A stretch of 64,000 bases of DNA from Fodinibius salicampi (GCF_039545095.1 NZ_BAABRS010000001.1:1612001-1676000); one strand, 5' to 3'; positions 52,941 to 62,331 are shown, numbered from the stretch's first letter. Translations and numbers: made by a program. Notes: generated by a model not told the origin, from the letters alone.

Positions 52941-53396
52941 TTAATAGTTTCCTTCAATTTCAACAAATCTCTTACCTGAATTAAGCCAGATAATCATTTT
53001 CTCAGTCACATTCTCTAGAGGTAAACTGTGTTTGCCTTTAAGTGCACACTCCCAAATAATCGAAATGCGTTTACCAGCATCTTTCAGCTCATTAATCTTT
53101 TGTCTGTCACGGTTTTGATTTCTCTTAAACTTATTTTTCCAGTAATCAATATTAGATTGAGGCATATTAAACAAGGGACAGTCATGTTTGTGCCAGAAAC
53201 AACCATTTACAAACAAAACTGCATTATATTTTCTAAAGTGTAAATCTGGAGTTCCTGGTAGTTTTTTGTTGTGTAGCCCATATCTAATACCCTCACTATG
53301 CAAGGCTCTTCTTATCATTATCTCTGGCTTGGTATCCTTGCTCTGAATTGCCGCCATATTTTTTGACCTTACTTCTGTTGAGTGTGTATCAGCCAT
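52941..53396 (-). CDS. vsr: Very short patch repair endonuclease
   Basis: The 151-residue protein is a full Vsr: MAAIQSKDTKPEIMIRRALH near 14-33, PGTPDLHF with the metal-binding Asp51, and VNGCFWHKHDCP with Phe67, Trp68 and His69. In E. coli Vsr the same numbers (Asp51, Phe67, Trp68, His69) are the key residues. It nicks at T:G mismatches that arise when 5-methylcytosine deaminates, which fits the cytosine methyltransferase encoded on the other strand. Confidence 0.93.
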   Translation of the reverse strand: MADTHSTEVRSKNMAAIQSKDTKPEIMIRRALHSEGIRYGLHNKKLPGTPDLHFRKYNAVLFVNGCFWHKHDCPLFNMPQSNIDYWKNKFKRNQNRDRQKINELKDAGKRISIIWECALKGKHSLPLENVTEKMIIWLNSGKRFVEIEGNY

Positions 53397-53499
53397 TGGA
53401 AATCAATTGAATTAAACCGAACTTTTAGCTTTTATTATAGCTTACATTATATTATTAATAGACTAACTAAAAAAGGAATACCGAAAGTTACAGACGAAT

Positions 53500-54666
53500 A
53501 TGAAAGTTTATCGGATGGCGGAATTGTTTTGTGGTCCTGGCGGCTTGGGATTGGGAGCAATGAACGCCTCAGAAAAGTTCTCTGATCAAAAGATACTCCC
53601 ATTGTGGGCAAATGATATTCATGAAGAAACATGTGAAACTTATGCTCATAATATTCACGAAGGGCAAGGAAAAATACTTTATGCGCCAGTTGAAGGATCA
53701 GACTTCCAAGACAATGAAAACCATGGCACTGTAATTTGTGGTCCTGTTGAAGAATTAGACTTTAGGAAAACTCCATCATTTGAGGGGCTCTCTTTTGGTT
53801 TCCCTTGTAATGATTTTAGTATTGTAGGGGAACAAAAAGGAACTGACGGAGAATATGGTCCGCTGTATACATACGGAGTTAAAGCTCTCGAAACTCATGG
53901 ACCAGTATGGTTCGTTGCTGAAAATGTCGGAGGACTTTCAAGTGCAAATGAGGGAAAAGCATTTGGCAAAATATTAACTGATCTGGAAAATGCAAACAGA
54001 GGATATAATCTAACGGTAAATCTGTATAAGTTTGAAGAATATGGAGTGCCACAAAAAAGACACCGGATAGTTATTGTCGGAATTCGAAAAGATCTTGACC
54101 TAAAGTTTCGAGTGCCTGCCCCTACTACTCCAGAACCTGAACAGCAAAAAACTGCCAAGCAAGCAATAGAAAATCCTCCGATACCAGACGGACACCCTAA
54201 TCATATCTTTACTAATCAGTCAAAAACTGTTGTAGAACGTCTTAAACATATTCCACCCGGAGAAAATGCCTGGTATGAAGGGATTCCTGAAGAATACAGG
54301 CTCAATGTAAAGGGTGCCAGGATGAGTCAAATTTATCGTCGCTTACATCCAGAAGAACCTGCATATACTGTCACCGGCAGCGGAGGCGGAGGTACACACG
54401 GTTACCACTGGAAAGAGCCAAGAGCATTAACTAACAGGGAAAGAGCAAGGCTCCAGACCTTTCCTGATGAATTTATCTTTCAAGGCACCAAAGGTAGTAT
54501 TCGGAGACAGATAGGCATGGCTGTTCCAGTAGATGGTGCTGAGATAATTTTCAGTGCTTTGCTGAAAACATTAAACCAAGAGTCATATAATTATGTAGAA
54601 GCTTCTTTTGATCACGAAGAGTTGATTAATACTACTGATCCGGATTTAGAAGTGGTACGCGTTTAA
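53500..54666 (+). CDS. DNA (cytosine-5) methyltransferase
   Basis: The 388-residue protein has motif I (LFCGPGGLGLGA, from residue 9), motif IV with catalytic Cys103 in GFPCNDFS (usually PCQDFS), motif VI ENV at 141-143 and motif VIII (VPQKRHRIVIVGIR near 183-196). A target-recognition region follows before the final TVTGSGGGG and RLQTFPDEF blocks. It methylates cytosine at an unknown site; Vsr and the PLD-type nuclease next to it imply a type II restriction system. It is convergent with the AlwI-like gene. Confidence 0.92.
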   Translation: MKVYRMAELFCGPGGLGLGAMNASEKFSDQKILPLWANDIHEETCETYAHNIHEGQGKILYAPVEGSDFQDNENHGTVICGPVEELDFRKTPSFEGLSFGFPCNDFSIVGEQKGTDGEYGPLYTYGVKALETHGPVWFVAENVGGLSSANEGKAFGKILTDLENANRGYNLTVNLYKFEEYGVPQKRHRIVIVGIRKDLDLKFRVPAPTTPEPEQQKTAKQAIENPPIPDGHPNHIFTNQSKTVVERLKHIPPGENAWYEGIPEEYRLNVKGARMSQIYRRLHPEEPAYTVTGSGGGGTHGYHWKEPRALTNRERARLQTFPDEFIFQGTKGSIRRQIGMAVPVDGAEIIFSALLKTLNQESYNYVEASFDHEELINTTDPDLEVVRV

Positions 54667-54680
54667 AGTTTATTTAAATT

Positions 54681-56243
54681 TCAGTTAAGCTTTAGACGAC
54701 CACCTGCCATAACCTTGTCAAGAAAATCTTTTTTAGAGCAATTCTCATTTTTTTGTACATACTTAAAAAAGTCCCAAGCAGTAAGTCCTGCAGTCTGAAC
54801 AGCAGAATGATCTCTTATTTCAGATAATTTCTTTTCAACTTCACCGCTCTTTTTATACCCCCCTGCGATATAACCAAACAGCTTTAACATTTCAGCTTCA
54901 GGTAAATCATGTTCACTGCACAGCTCATACCAGTTAGGTATATAAGTATGTACAGCTTTAGTTAGTTCGCCATGAGAAATTGAATAGTATTCTGATGCCT
55001 TGGCATCGAACAAAAAAGCTTCGTCATTGTATGAAAAATAGGCATCAGCATATCCTCCGCTACCATTAGGTCTTTTTAGATCACCAGTATGACGGGCATC
55101 AAAACCAATCCTTCTAAGTAGTCTGACCACCGTCTGCTCAAATTCTCTGGCATGCTTTGCACCCTCTGTAGCTATCTTATGGAATCTGTCTTCAAACAGA
55201 GAGGTGTTTAAACCATTTAGCTTTGCCATAATCTCATTTACCTTGTCTTGCTCCAATCCCAGCTTATGCATTTTTCCTCTGAACTCATCGAGTTCTTCCT
55301 CCTCACGAATACCTTCGGAAAGAAACTCAATAAATTCATTTCTGATTAGTAATTCCTCTGGGTCTTTTATTGGTTCCGGACTGTCAGCTCTTGCGGTGTC
55401 CTTACCCCCATCCCAGGCACCAAATCTCCTCTGAAAAGCTATTTTATTATTCTTTACCTCTTTTTTTGAATATTCTATCAGTTCAGTGCTAGCTTGGCTT
55501 AGTAAATCTTCACCAGGAGTTGTGAGCCTTGAAATCAGTCCTTTGTCTTCTGTTGTTCTCTCTATTAGACGTGCAGACTCTAAGTAATTTTCGAATATGT
55601 TCGGTATATCATCCGTTGCATAACTTATTTTATCTTCAATTGGATTATTTTTGATTCTCGTAGTCCAGATATCTTCTTCACTGTCTAATATTTCTGAAAA
55701 TGAGCTACCATTTCTGAGTTCCTCGATTTTATTAATACAACGCTGAAAAGCCATTTCATGGTTGTGACCATAAATAACTGCGACACCAATTTCTTCTGTA
55801 GTTAGGTGACCAAGCTCTTTGATCAAAGTAAGAAGGAAAAGAAAAGGTCTTACTGTTACTTCTTCAGAGATTGCAACATTGTGACCTACGCTATATGCAC
55901 TTGGATACTGCAGGCGGATTAACATTTTCTGGAGAATCAAAAGCGGCTCCGGATGACCTCCTACTAAGTCTCTTCCTGCTTTCGTCAGCTGCAGGTTTTT
56001 ATCTTGATCTGTATACATCAGGCCCAGGCATTCAAGCTGAGATTTATAGGTACGATCTCCTCCGGGATTTTTGTGATAAGATCCGAAATCTCTTTTCAGA
56101 TGTTTAGCTTCCAACATCTCCTTAACTCTATTATCCCATTCTCTGTCCTCAGAAGAGCTATTAAAAAGATTTAGCACCTTGATTAACCACCAAGGTGGTA
56201 TAGATCGTTTATTCTTCGGAACCATCCACAATTTTCTTTGCAT
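54681..56243 (-). CDS. AlwI-like PD-(D/E)XK restriction endonuclease
   Basis: The 520-residue protein starts with a helical region containing WMVPKNKRSIPPWWLIKVLN and YKSQLECLGLMYTDQDKNLQ. The nuclease core is at 365-430: helix with Glu367/Glu369, Asp400 (GGYADAYF) and Asp413-Ala-Lys415 (FLFDAKASE). The N-terminal style and overall length resemble AlwI-family type II enzymes. It may be a second restriction nuclease of the island, or the partner of the GHKL-ATPase genes from which it diverges. Specificity is unknown. Confidence 0.65.
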   Translation of the reverse strand: MQRKLWMVPKNKRSIPPWWLIKVLNLFNSSSEDREWDNRVKEMLEAKHLKRDFGSYHKNPGGDRTYKSQLECLGLMYTDQDKNLQLTKAGRDLVGGHPEPLLILQKMLIRLQYPSAYSVGHNVAISEEVTVRPFLFLLTLIKELGHLTTEEIGVAVIYGHNHEMAFQRCINKIEELRNGSSFSEILDSEEDIWTTRIKNNPIEDKISYATDDIPNIFENYLESARLIERTTEDKGLISRLTTPGEDLLSQASTELIEYSKKEVKNNKIAFQRRFGAWDGGKDTARADSPEPIKDPEELLIRNEFIEFLSEGIREEEELDEFRGKMHKLGLEQDKVNEIMAKLNGLNTSLFEDRFHKIATEGAKHAREFEQTVVRLLRRIGFDARHTGDLKRPNGSGGYADAYFSYNDEAFLFDAKASEYYSISHGELTKAVHTYIPNWYELCSEHDLPEAEMLKLFGYIAGGYKKSGEVEKKLSEIRDHSAVQTAGLTAWDFFKYVQKNENCSKKDFLDKVMAGGRLKLN

Positions 56244-56421
56244 AAAATGCTTTGATTTTTTTTCTATACGAACTCAAATAAAATAGAGTAAAGAATGTAG
56301 AAAAGTGCCTTAATCTAAACAAATTACTAAAAACTACCATATCCCCTTTACCTACTCCTTGTCTTTTTAACATAAAATCCTTATCAACACGTAAACTTAT
56401 TTTCATCAATGGAATGTAACT

Positions 56422-58308
56422 ATGGCTAATTTAAAGTGGGTATTTGATCCAGGTCCCCCGTCTGGCGAGTCACAAGGTGGCGACTTAGCAAAAAAAGCTT
56501 TCAGCTTAAACTTAAATACATTTGTCAGAGAAGTATTACAGAATGCTAAGGATGCAAATAATAATAAACATGTAAAAGAAAAGACTGCCGAAGTTACATT
56601 TAAATTGATTGAGCTAACAGGTAGTAATGTCTCAGACTTCCTCGAAGCAATAAAATGGGATAAACTATCAAAACATCTTCTTGCCGGAGCTACTGGTGAC
56701 TATACCTTTATGGAAGAAGAAATAGAACAGGTAGAAAGAGAGAATAAATTAAGATTATTGCTTATAGAAGATAACAATACAACGGGGTTGTATGGAGATG
56801 AACTACATGAAGACTCACCCTTTAAAGCTTTGATTAAGGATAAATTAAAAAGCTCAAAGGATGATGACTCCGCCGGTGGTAGTCATGGTCTGGGTAAGAC
56901 TGTACTTTGGGGTTTTTCTGCTTTTTCGACTGTATTTTTTTACAGTGAAATTCATGAAGAGCTAAAAGATGATAAAGACAGAAAACGATTTATAGGAAGA
57001 ACTGCTATTCCTTCTCATAAGTTTAAGAAAAAGCATCGAGGTTATTCAGGAAGCGGCTGGATTGGGAAAGAAACCCAAAGACCGGATGGTGAAGATACAT
57101 ATGCAGCCTCTCTGTTTGCTGAAAGTGCTGAAGAAATGTCTCAAAATTTATTTATGGAAAGAGAGGGTCTTAACAGCGGGACTTCTATATTAGTATTTGG
57201 ATTCAGAGAACCTATCCGAGAAGAAAGCCGGTCATCAGACGAGATTCTTACTGATCTAAAGCAATCAGCTGCGGAGTGGTTTTGGGCTACCATGGTTAAA
57301 AATGAACCTGGTCTTATAGTAAACACACAATTGATCAAAAATGGTGAGATAATTGAATCTGAATCAGTTGACCCTAATCGATACAATGAATTAAGACCTT
57401 TCATAAAAGCATATAAAGATTTTCGAAATGGTAATATATCTGATGATTTTGAAACCGGAGATGAAACTGTACTTCGGAATATTAAGATGAATATTCCAGG
57501 CAGAAAGGACAACAAACATGATCCATTCACAGGACAAGTAAAACTACTTGTCAGACTTGCAGAAGAATCAACTTCTAAAACAAAAAAAGTTGCTCGTTTC
57601 AGGGGACAAGGCATGATTATTGACTATTTCAATGCAGGCGATTTAGCCCTGGATGCCCAAAATTATCATGCAGTACTTGCAACTGGAACAGCTGCGGGAA
57701 ACACTACTGAAGATGAGTATTTAGACATGTTTCTCAGACTATCAGAGCCTCCTGAACATACAGAATGGACATCAACTGAAAAGTTGAGAAATAATTATAA
57801 CACACCCTACCTCAAACCTTTAGAGGATCTGAAAGAAGAAATAAAGGATAAAATCCGGAAGTTAGTAACAAAAGAAAGTGAACCTGGAGCTGGTGTAACG
57901 CCCGAGTTACAAAAGAGATTCAGGTTAGGTACAAATAATGGTGGTTTCGTTGGAGAGTCAGATTTCTCAGTCGATATTGGTGCCGATATTCACAATTCAA
58001 GATGGGAGTTTAATTCAGTTGTTGAAACAAAATTTGATATTCAGAAGGATTGGAAAATTAAAATTTATCCCCGGATGTCTGAAGAAGATTCATCCTTTAT
58101 GAAAGGGGACCTTTCTTTAATAAAAAACATTGAAGCTCATGCTGAAGGGACTCAACTTAACGATATTGTTTATAAAGACGGTTATGTACTGATTACCGTT
58201 CCAAAAAAAATTGAAAAAGTTTATATCAAGGGAATTACTAATCCTAAAAACTATCCGATTGATATGGATTTAAGTTCTTTTGAATTAAGAGTTGAAGGTG
58301 AAAAGTAA
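56422..58308 (+). CDS. GHKL (HSP90/MutL-like) ATPase
   Basis: The 628-residue protein has a Bergerat ATP-binding site: N-box REVLQNAKDAN (36-46; Glu37, Asn41), motif G1 IEDNNTTGLYG (115-125; Asp117) and G2 GGSHGLGKTV (152-161). The rest is not recognised; a basic region (RTAIPSHKFKKKHRGYSGSG near 200) may touch nucleic acid. GHKL ATPases of the MORC/MutL type are known from bacterial restriction islands. It overlaps the next gene by one base and leads a three-gene operon. Confidence 0.82.
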   Translation: MANLKWVFDPGPPSGESQGGDLAKKAFSLNLNTFVREVLQNAKDANNNKHVKEKTAEVTFKLIELTGSNVSDFLEAIKWDKLSKHLLAGATGDYTFMEEEIEQVERENKLRLLLIEDNNTTGLYGDELHEDSPFKALIKDKLKSSKDDDSAGGSHGLGKTVLWGFSAFSTVFFYSEIHEELKDDKDRKRFIGRTAIPSHKFKKKHRGYSGSGWIGKETQRPDGEDTYAASLFAESAEEMSQNLFMEREGLNSGTSILVFGFREPIREESRSSDEILTDLKQSAAEWFWATMVKNEPGLIVNTQLIKNGEIIESESVDPNRYNELRPFIKAYKDFRNGNISDDFETGDETVLRNIKMNIPGRKDNKHDPFTGQVKLLVRLAEESTSKTKKVARFRGQGMIIDYFNAGDLALDAQNYHAVLATGTAAGNTTEDEYLDMFLRLSEPPEHTEWTSTEKLRNNYNTPYLKPLEDLKEEIKDKIRKLVTKESEPGAGVTPELQKRFRLGTNNGGFVGESDFSVDIGADIHNSRWEFNSVVETKFDIQKDWKIKIYPRMSEEDSSFMKGDLSLIKNIEAHAEGTQLNDIVYKDGYVLITVPKKIEKVYIKGITNPKNYPIDMDLSSFELRVEGEK

Positions 58309-59291
58309 TGGCAAAAAAACAGTTTTTACCTTATAAATACTCAAAAAGTCTTGATCTGAGTATCAATGATATTTTATTAAATGGTTCTCCAATACCTGAA
58401 ATAGTTGACTATGAAAAAAATGTGATTGGACTTTTTGATGAAGACTTAGAAGGAGAAGTAAAAATCAAAGCCAGTACTGTAATTCCAGATAGTTTTGCGA
58501 AGTTGGTACCAGGTGACGAACGGGATCATCCCAATTGGGAGGTAGTGGCAAAGCTTGATTGCGTAAGTACAAAATACAGAGACGGATTTCATCTTGACAG
58601 AGGTTCTGATGAATTTAACTGGCACGGAGAAATTACATTTCATACTGATAACCTTGCTAATAAAGCAAAAGTAAAGCTATACTTAGTGAGAACCCATCCC
58701 TCAAATTCATCAAATGGTGAGGCAAAATATGCGTATACAAGGTTAGCAGAATCAAACTTATGGCATCTACAGCTTACTGAACCTAAAGCACCTTCTGGTC
58801 AATATCTCGATATAGAATGGCGTGCTTTTTCTGAACATGAAAAGCTCTATAAGCATAAGGATTCAGTATATTTTATTGATATATATAATTCTCCTCCGAA
58901 ATTATTCCTGAATCTGGAAACTAATCAGCTTCAACAGCTATTAAGCAGTCCACATAAAAGTGGGTCACGTGCATATATGAGAGATCAAATAATAGACTCT
59001 ATTGTTATAAATATTTGGACTGTCATGTTTATGAAAGCTGCAGAAAATTGTGAAAACGGAGAGGAGCCAAATATTGAATGGCAACAACTGATACTTAAAA
59101 GTATTTCACAAATGCTATACAATCAATTAAGTGCTGAAGATGCTTATCAAAAAATCCTTCAGGAAATTGATGAAAAACGGAATATAGCCAACTTTCTTCC
59201 TGAGATTACAGCAAATCTCCAGAGTTTTAATTTCGCAAAGGTAGATTTAAAAGGTAAGCTTGAAAAATTAATCGAAAGCCTATACGGATAA
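58308..59291 (+). CDS. Unknown partner of the GHKL ATPase (327 aa)
   Basis: No family recognised. The N-terminal two thirds (1-200) are beta-rich (KASTVIPDSFAKLVPGDERD, HLDRGSDEFNWHGEITFHTD, YLDIEWRAFSEHEKLYKH), the C-terminal third is helical (WTVMFMKAAENCENGEE, QLILKSISQMLYNQLSAEDA). Its start overlaps the ATPase stop and it ends two bases from the next gene, so the three should act together. It is a candidate substrate-binding or adaptor subunit. Confidence 0.6.
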   Translation: MAKKQFLPYKYSKSLDLSINDILLNGSPIPEIVDYEKNVIGLFDEDLEGEVKIKASTVIPDSFAKLVPGDERDHPNWEVVAKLDCVSTKYRDGFHLDRGSDEFNWHGEITFHTDNLANKAKVKLYLVRTHPSNSSNGEAKYAYTRLAESNLWHLQLTEPKAPSGQYLDIEWRAFSEHEKLYKHKDSVYFIDIYNSPPKLFLNLETNQLQQLLSSPHKSGSRAYMRDQIIDSIVINIWTVMFMKAAENCENGEEPNIEWQQLILKSISQMLYNQLSAEDAYQKILQEIDEKRNIANFLPEITANLQSFNFAKVDLKGKLEKLIESLYG

Positions 59292-59293
59292 TT

Positions 59294-60022
59294 ATGAAGA
59301 GACTGAAAGCAGGGGCTAAAGAATATATAGATGACAAGTTCCTTTTAGGGGATTTCAGCAAAATTAAATTTATTACAAATCATTTAGAGCAGTCTGATAT
59401 AAGTTTTGATATTGATAAACTGAAAAAAGAAATTTATTACGCTGAAAGAGAATGGGAGAAAAATGATCCCCAAATGGATGCTTATATCGCTCCTAAGTTA
59501 CATAGTATTCTGGATATCTCACGAAGCCAAGCAACAGATTCCGGATTTTGGAAATACTTAACAATAGTCGAATTCCGTAAATTTGTGAGACACCGGTGGG
59601 CAAATGCTGATGGTAAGGTCAGTATTGACAGATACTGGGGTTCTAAGCGTAGAAACGCGTTATGCCGCCTCTGGTGGGCAGCAGAATTGACTGAAAGAGC
59701 CGGGAATTTTGATTTGACCATAAAATTATTGTCGGGATCAGGTCAGGATCAGTACGAATGGTTTTTGATGGGAAGTAAATTCAGCAACTATCCGGAAGTA
59801 TTGGAACCTATCATAGAGACATTGATTGATGAAAAAAGGGATGTATATCGTAATGTTATTGAAAATTTCAACAGGCTATTAACTACAGTTTTATTAGAAT
59901 CACTCGGAAAAGAGTCAATCAGAGAAATATTGATAACTTTAAAAAAAGCTTATAAGGAAGGGAAAAAACCTAATATTTCTTCTTTAGATATATTTGCAAC
60001 TAAATCTAATACAGGCACATAA
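59294..60022 (+). CDS. DUF6339-like protein, third gene of the GHKL operon
   Basis: The 242-residue helical protein has FWKYLTIVEFRKFVRHRW near 105 and DRYWGSKRRNALCRLWWAAE near 132, a Trp/Arg-rich pattern I associate with DUF6339 proteins, which are found near cytosine methyltransferase and Vsr genes. The family assignment is from memory of that pattern and is moderate. No catalytic motif is visible. It starts two bases after the previous stop. Confidence 0.6.
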   Translation: MKRLKAGAKEYIDDKFLLGDFSKIKFITNHLEQSDISFDIDKLKKEIYYAEREWEKNDPQMDAYIAPKLHSILDISRSQATDSGFWKYLTIVEFRKFVRHRWANADGKVSIDRYWGSKRRNALCRLWWAAELTERAGNFDLTIKLLSGSGQDQYEWFLMGSKFSNYPEVLEPIIETLIDEKRDVYRNVIENFNRLLTTVLLESLGKESIREILITLKKAYKEGKKPNISSLDIFATKSNTGT

Positions 60023-60043
60023 TTCATGATTGACTCAACAACT

Positions 60044-60514
60044 TTAAAGGATTCCTTTTTGAAGCAGTGAAATGTAACCATCAGCCGTTAGGATAATATG
60101 ATCTTCTACTGATATGCCAAGCATATTTCCCGAGTTCTTAATTCTATGGGTCAGGTTTTTATCAGCTTTAGAAACTTTAAGATTACCACTGGGATGATTA
60201 TGAGCTAAAATAATAGATGTTGCATTAGCCAGTAGGGCTACTTGAAATACCGAAGCTGGATCTACAATGGTAGCTGTTCCTCCACCAGAGCTAATTTTAC
60301 TCCAGCCTAATAGTCTTTTGGCATTATTTAGGAGCAGTACGACAAATTCCTCTTTTAACTGGATGCTGTCGGTATCCCATATTTCACGCAGTACCTGTTC
60401 TGCTTTTTCAGGGGAGGTGATTTCTGGAAATGATTTAATGGGTTGATCGTTTTTATATTTTAGTTTGACTTCTGCAAGTGACGGTGATTTTTCTATCTTT
60501 ACATTCGTGTTCAT
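60044..60514 (-). CDS. RadC-like JAB-domain protein
   Basis: The 156-residue protein has the JAMM metalloprotease-type motif: Glu56 in KEEFVVLLLN and AHNHPSGNLKVSKADK (His-x-His-Pro-Ser-Gly-Asn...Ser...Asp) near 103-119. It lacks the helix-hairpin-helix part of full RadC. Such short RadC forms are typical cargo of Bacteroidota plasmids and integrative elements. Its role in DNA repair is doubtful. Confidence 0.85.
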   Translation of the reverse strand: MNTNVKIEKSPSLAEVKLKYKNDQPIKSFPEITSPEKAEQVLREIWDTDSIQLKEEFVVLLLNNAKRLLGWSKISSGGGTATIVDPASVFQVALLANATSIILAHNHPSGNLKVSKADKNLTHRIKNSGNMLGISVEDHIILTADGYISLLQKGIL

Positions 60515-60545
60515 AATTTATTCTCTTTCGTTTTTATGAAATAAA

Positions 60546-60570
60546 AAAGGGAGCACTGTGGCTCCCCTTT
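60546..60570 (-). terminator. Rho-independent terminator
   Basis: On the minus strand AAAGGGGAGC pairs with GCTCCCTTT with one bulge, followed by TTTATTTC. It ends the transcript of the small genes to its right. Confidence 0.7.
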
Positions 60571-60603
60571 GATGACTAATTACTGATTTGATTATGTTTT
60601 TTA

Positions 60604-60789
60604 CTATTGTTGCTGATCTTCATATTCCTCAAGATCAAAATCCGCTTGCTGGATACTGATGCAGTAAGTTTGTCCCTTGGCTTTAAACCAGACAAAACCG
60701 ACATCGCCATCTACCCTGCAAATAGAGTTAAGATCAATATTTCGAAACAGCATTGCCTTCAGCAATGCGTTTATCAGTTGTATAAGCAT
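60604..60789 (-). CDS. Small hypothetical protein (61 aa)
   Basis: A 61-residue soluble protein (MLIQLINALLKAMLFRNIDL, then GDVGFVWFKAKGQTYCISIQ) with an acidic Glu/Gln-rich end. No family recognised. It sits among mobile-element genes and before its own terminator. Confidence 0.45.
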   Translation of the reverse strand: MLIQLINALLKAMLFRNIDLNSICRVDGDVGFVWFKAKGQTYCISIQQADFDLEEYEDQQQ

Positions 60790-60824
60790 GATTGGTGAAT
60801 TTGTATTATGATTTTAAAATGGCT

Positions 60825-61073
60825 TCAGACTTGGATAGAGAAGTGGTAATGGTAGTACCCTTTGTTGCCGATGATATAGATGAGCTTCAGCTCCTTGGAT
60901 ACTTTGACGTTAACAACCTCTACCTCTTCCCATACCATAAAGCTGTCTACTGACTCAATTACTGTTACGGTAAAAGGACAATACAGGCGTATTAGTCCCT
61001 TTGTAGCAGAATGGACAAGAATTGAATTTGAGCTTGTATATTTGTTAATGTCATCGATTAGCTTTCTTCCCAT
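60825..61073 (-). CDS. Small hypothetical protein (82 aa)
   Basis: ATG at 61073 (MGRKLIDDINKYTSS) is preferred over a GTG two codons upstream. The protein is beta-rich (LIRLYCPFTVTVIESVDSFM, VEVVNVKVSKELKLIYIIG). No family recognised. It lies 8 bp from the DUF3871 stop and probably shares its transcript. Confidence 0.5.
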   Translation of the reverse strand: MGRKLIDDINKYTSSNSILVHSATKGLIRLYCPFTVTVIESVDSFMVWEEVEVVNVKVSKELKLIYIIGNKGYYHYHFSIQV

Positions 61074-61081
61074 GGCCACAC

Positions 61082-62062
61082 TTAGTTGAGAAACCAGAAA
61101 TCAGTATCCTCTTCCAAGGCGTTGACTATCTGAGAGGTAAATTGGTAGGCATTTACGCTCCTGTCCAGAAAGGTATCGATGTAGGAGGATTTGTTGGCTT
61201 CTGTGAAGAGATTGTACAGGTCCCACCCGTTAATGCTCCCATCAGAAGCTGGTCCAAAGTTCTCACTCCTATAATACTCTTTAGCTACAGTAGCTATCTG
61301 AGTGTCATTAAGTTTCAGCTCAGGCAACTGTTTTTTCTGCTTTGCTGGCAGATACTGGTAGAGTCGAGCCCTGCCTATTAACTGGCAAAATTGCTCTTCG
61401 CTGAGTTCAATATTCTGAAATTTTTCCAACTGATTAGTCAGATTAGAGTAGCTGAAACCTGTTACCAGATCGTATATCTTTCCCTCTAAATCACGTGGGT
61501 CGTCTACCTCAATATTTTCTGAAAAACCTTCTACCCATACACATAAATTGGTACACACCTTATTGACAAATCCGATAAACACTTTAAAATGTTCTGGTGC
61601 TCCTTTTCTGCGATTAAGATTGTCCAGATTATAGGCTTTTACTCCTCCTACTGTAAGAGAAAGTATATCTCCCTTAATCTCGTGGGTGATTGATGGGATC
61701 TGAGTGACAAAAGCCATTCTCTCGTAATACTTGGTTTTCTCATGGTCTTCTAGTTGATTAGCTGGTTTACCTTTAGCTTCAGGAATTCTACCCTTTACTG
61801 GATGCGAAACTCGGATTTGTGGCTTAGTAATTGTTTCCCCTTCAAATACATGATGTGCAATACCTACTGTCCTATCTATAAATTCAGCATGGGAAATAAG
61901 CGGCTCATTATCCTTCACAAAAACAGGGATGATATCCTGATTTTTAAGCATTTGTATATCTCTTACTTCGGTGTTTGCTTCAATAAATGGAGACTCCAGT
62001 TGGGATTCTTCTATAACACTATTCGAATTATTGTGGTGTTCTTGTGTTTCTGTGAAATTCAT
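61082..62062 (-). CDS. DUF3871 protein
   Basis: The 326-residue protein matches the DUF3871 pattern: ISHAEFIDRTVGIAHHVFEG, IRVSHPVKGRIPEAKGKPAN, FVTQIPSITHEIKGD, LSLTVGGVKAYNLDNL and KVFIGFVNKVCTNLCVWVEG. The family is confined to Bacteroidota and occurs on plasmids and integrative elements; its biochemical role is unknown. No membrane segment. It supports the view that the right part of the window is a mobile or formerly mobile element. Confidence 0.85.
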   Translation of the reverse strand: MNFTETQEHHNNSNSVIEESQLESPFIEANTEVRDIQMLKNQDIIPVFVKDNEPLISHAEFIDRTVGIAHHVFEGETITKPQIRVSHPVKGRIPEAKGKPANQLEDHEKTKYYERMAFVTQIPSITHEIKGDILSLTVGGVKAYNLDNLNRRKGAPEHFKVFIGFVNKVCTNLCVWVEGFSENIEVDDPRDLEGKIYDLVTGFSYSNLTNQLEKFQNIELSEEQFCQLIGRARLYQYLPAKQKKQLPELKLNDTQIATVAKEYYRSENFGPASDGSINGWDLYNLFTEANKSSYIDTFLDRSVNAYQFTSQIVNALEEDTDFWFLN

Positions 62063-62092
62063 AGTTGTATATTTTTGGGTTAGAAATAAAAA

Positions 62093-62116
62093 AGGCAGCC
62101 CTGTTAAGAACTACCT
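62093..62116 (-). terminator. Probable terminator
   Basis: On the minus strand AGGTAG pairs with CTGCCT (one G-U pair) followed by TTTTTATTTC. It lies 30 bp beyond the stop of the 61-residue gene at 62146. Confidence 0.55.
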
Positions 62117-62145
62117 GTGAATTCATTGTTTAATTGAGGTTCTTC

Positions 62146-62331
62146 TTACATAAGCTGAGTTATATAGTCTGGTTCAAGCCCGAAGTATTCCTCGCATATA
62201 TGGTATGCAGAGTCAATATCTCCCCGCTGTAGATACCTGTCCATCTGATCCCTGGCTTCACGTATGAGATCATCAGCTTCTTTTTCGCTTAAGTTATCTC
62301 GTTGCAGTAGTATTTCTTTTATGTTTTTCAT
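62146..62331 (-). CDS. Small helical hypothetical protein (61 aa)
   Basis: The 61-residue protein is helical and charged: MKNIKEILLQRDNLSEKEAD, DLIREARDQMDRYLQRGDID. No known family. The LSEKEADDLIREARDQ part is common in small Bacteroidota mobile-element proteins. Confidence 0.55.
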   Translation of the reverse strand: MKNIKEILLQRDNLSEKEADDLIREARDQMDRYLQRGDIDSAYHICEEYFGLEPDYITQLM

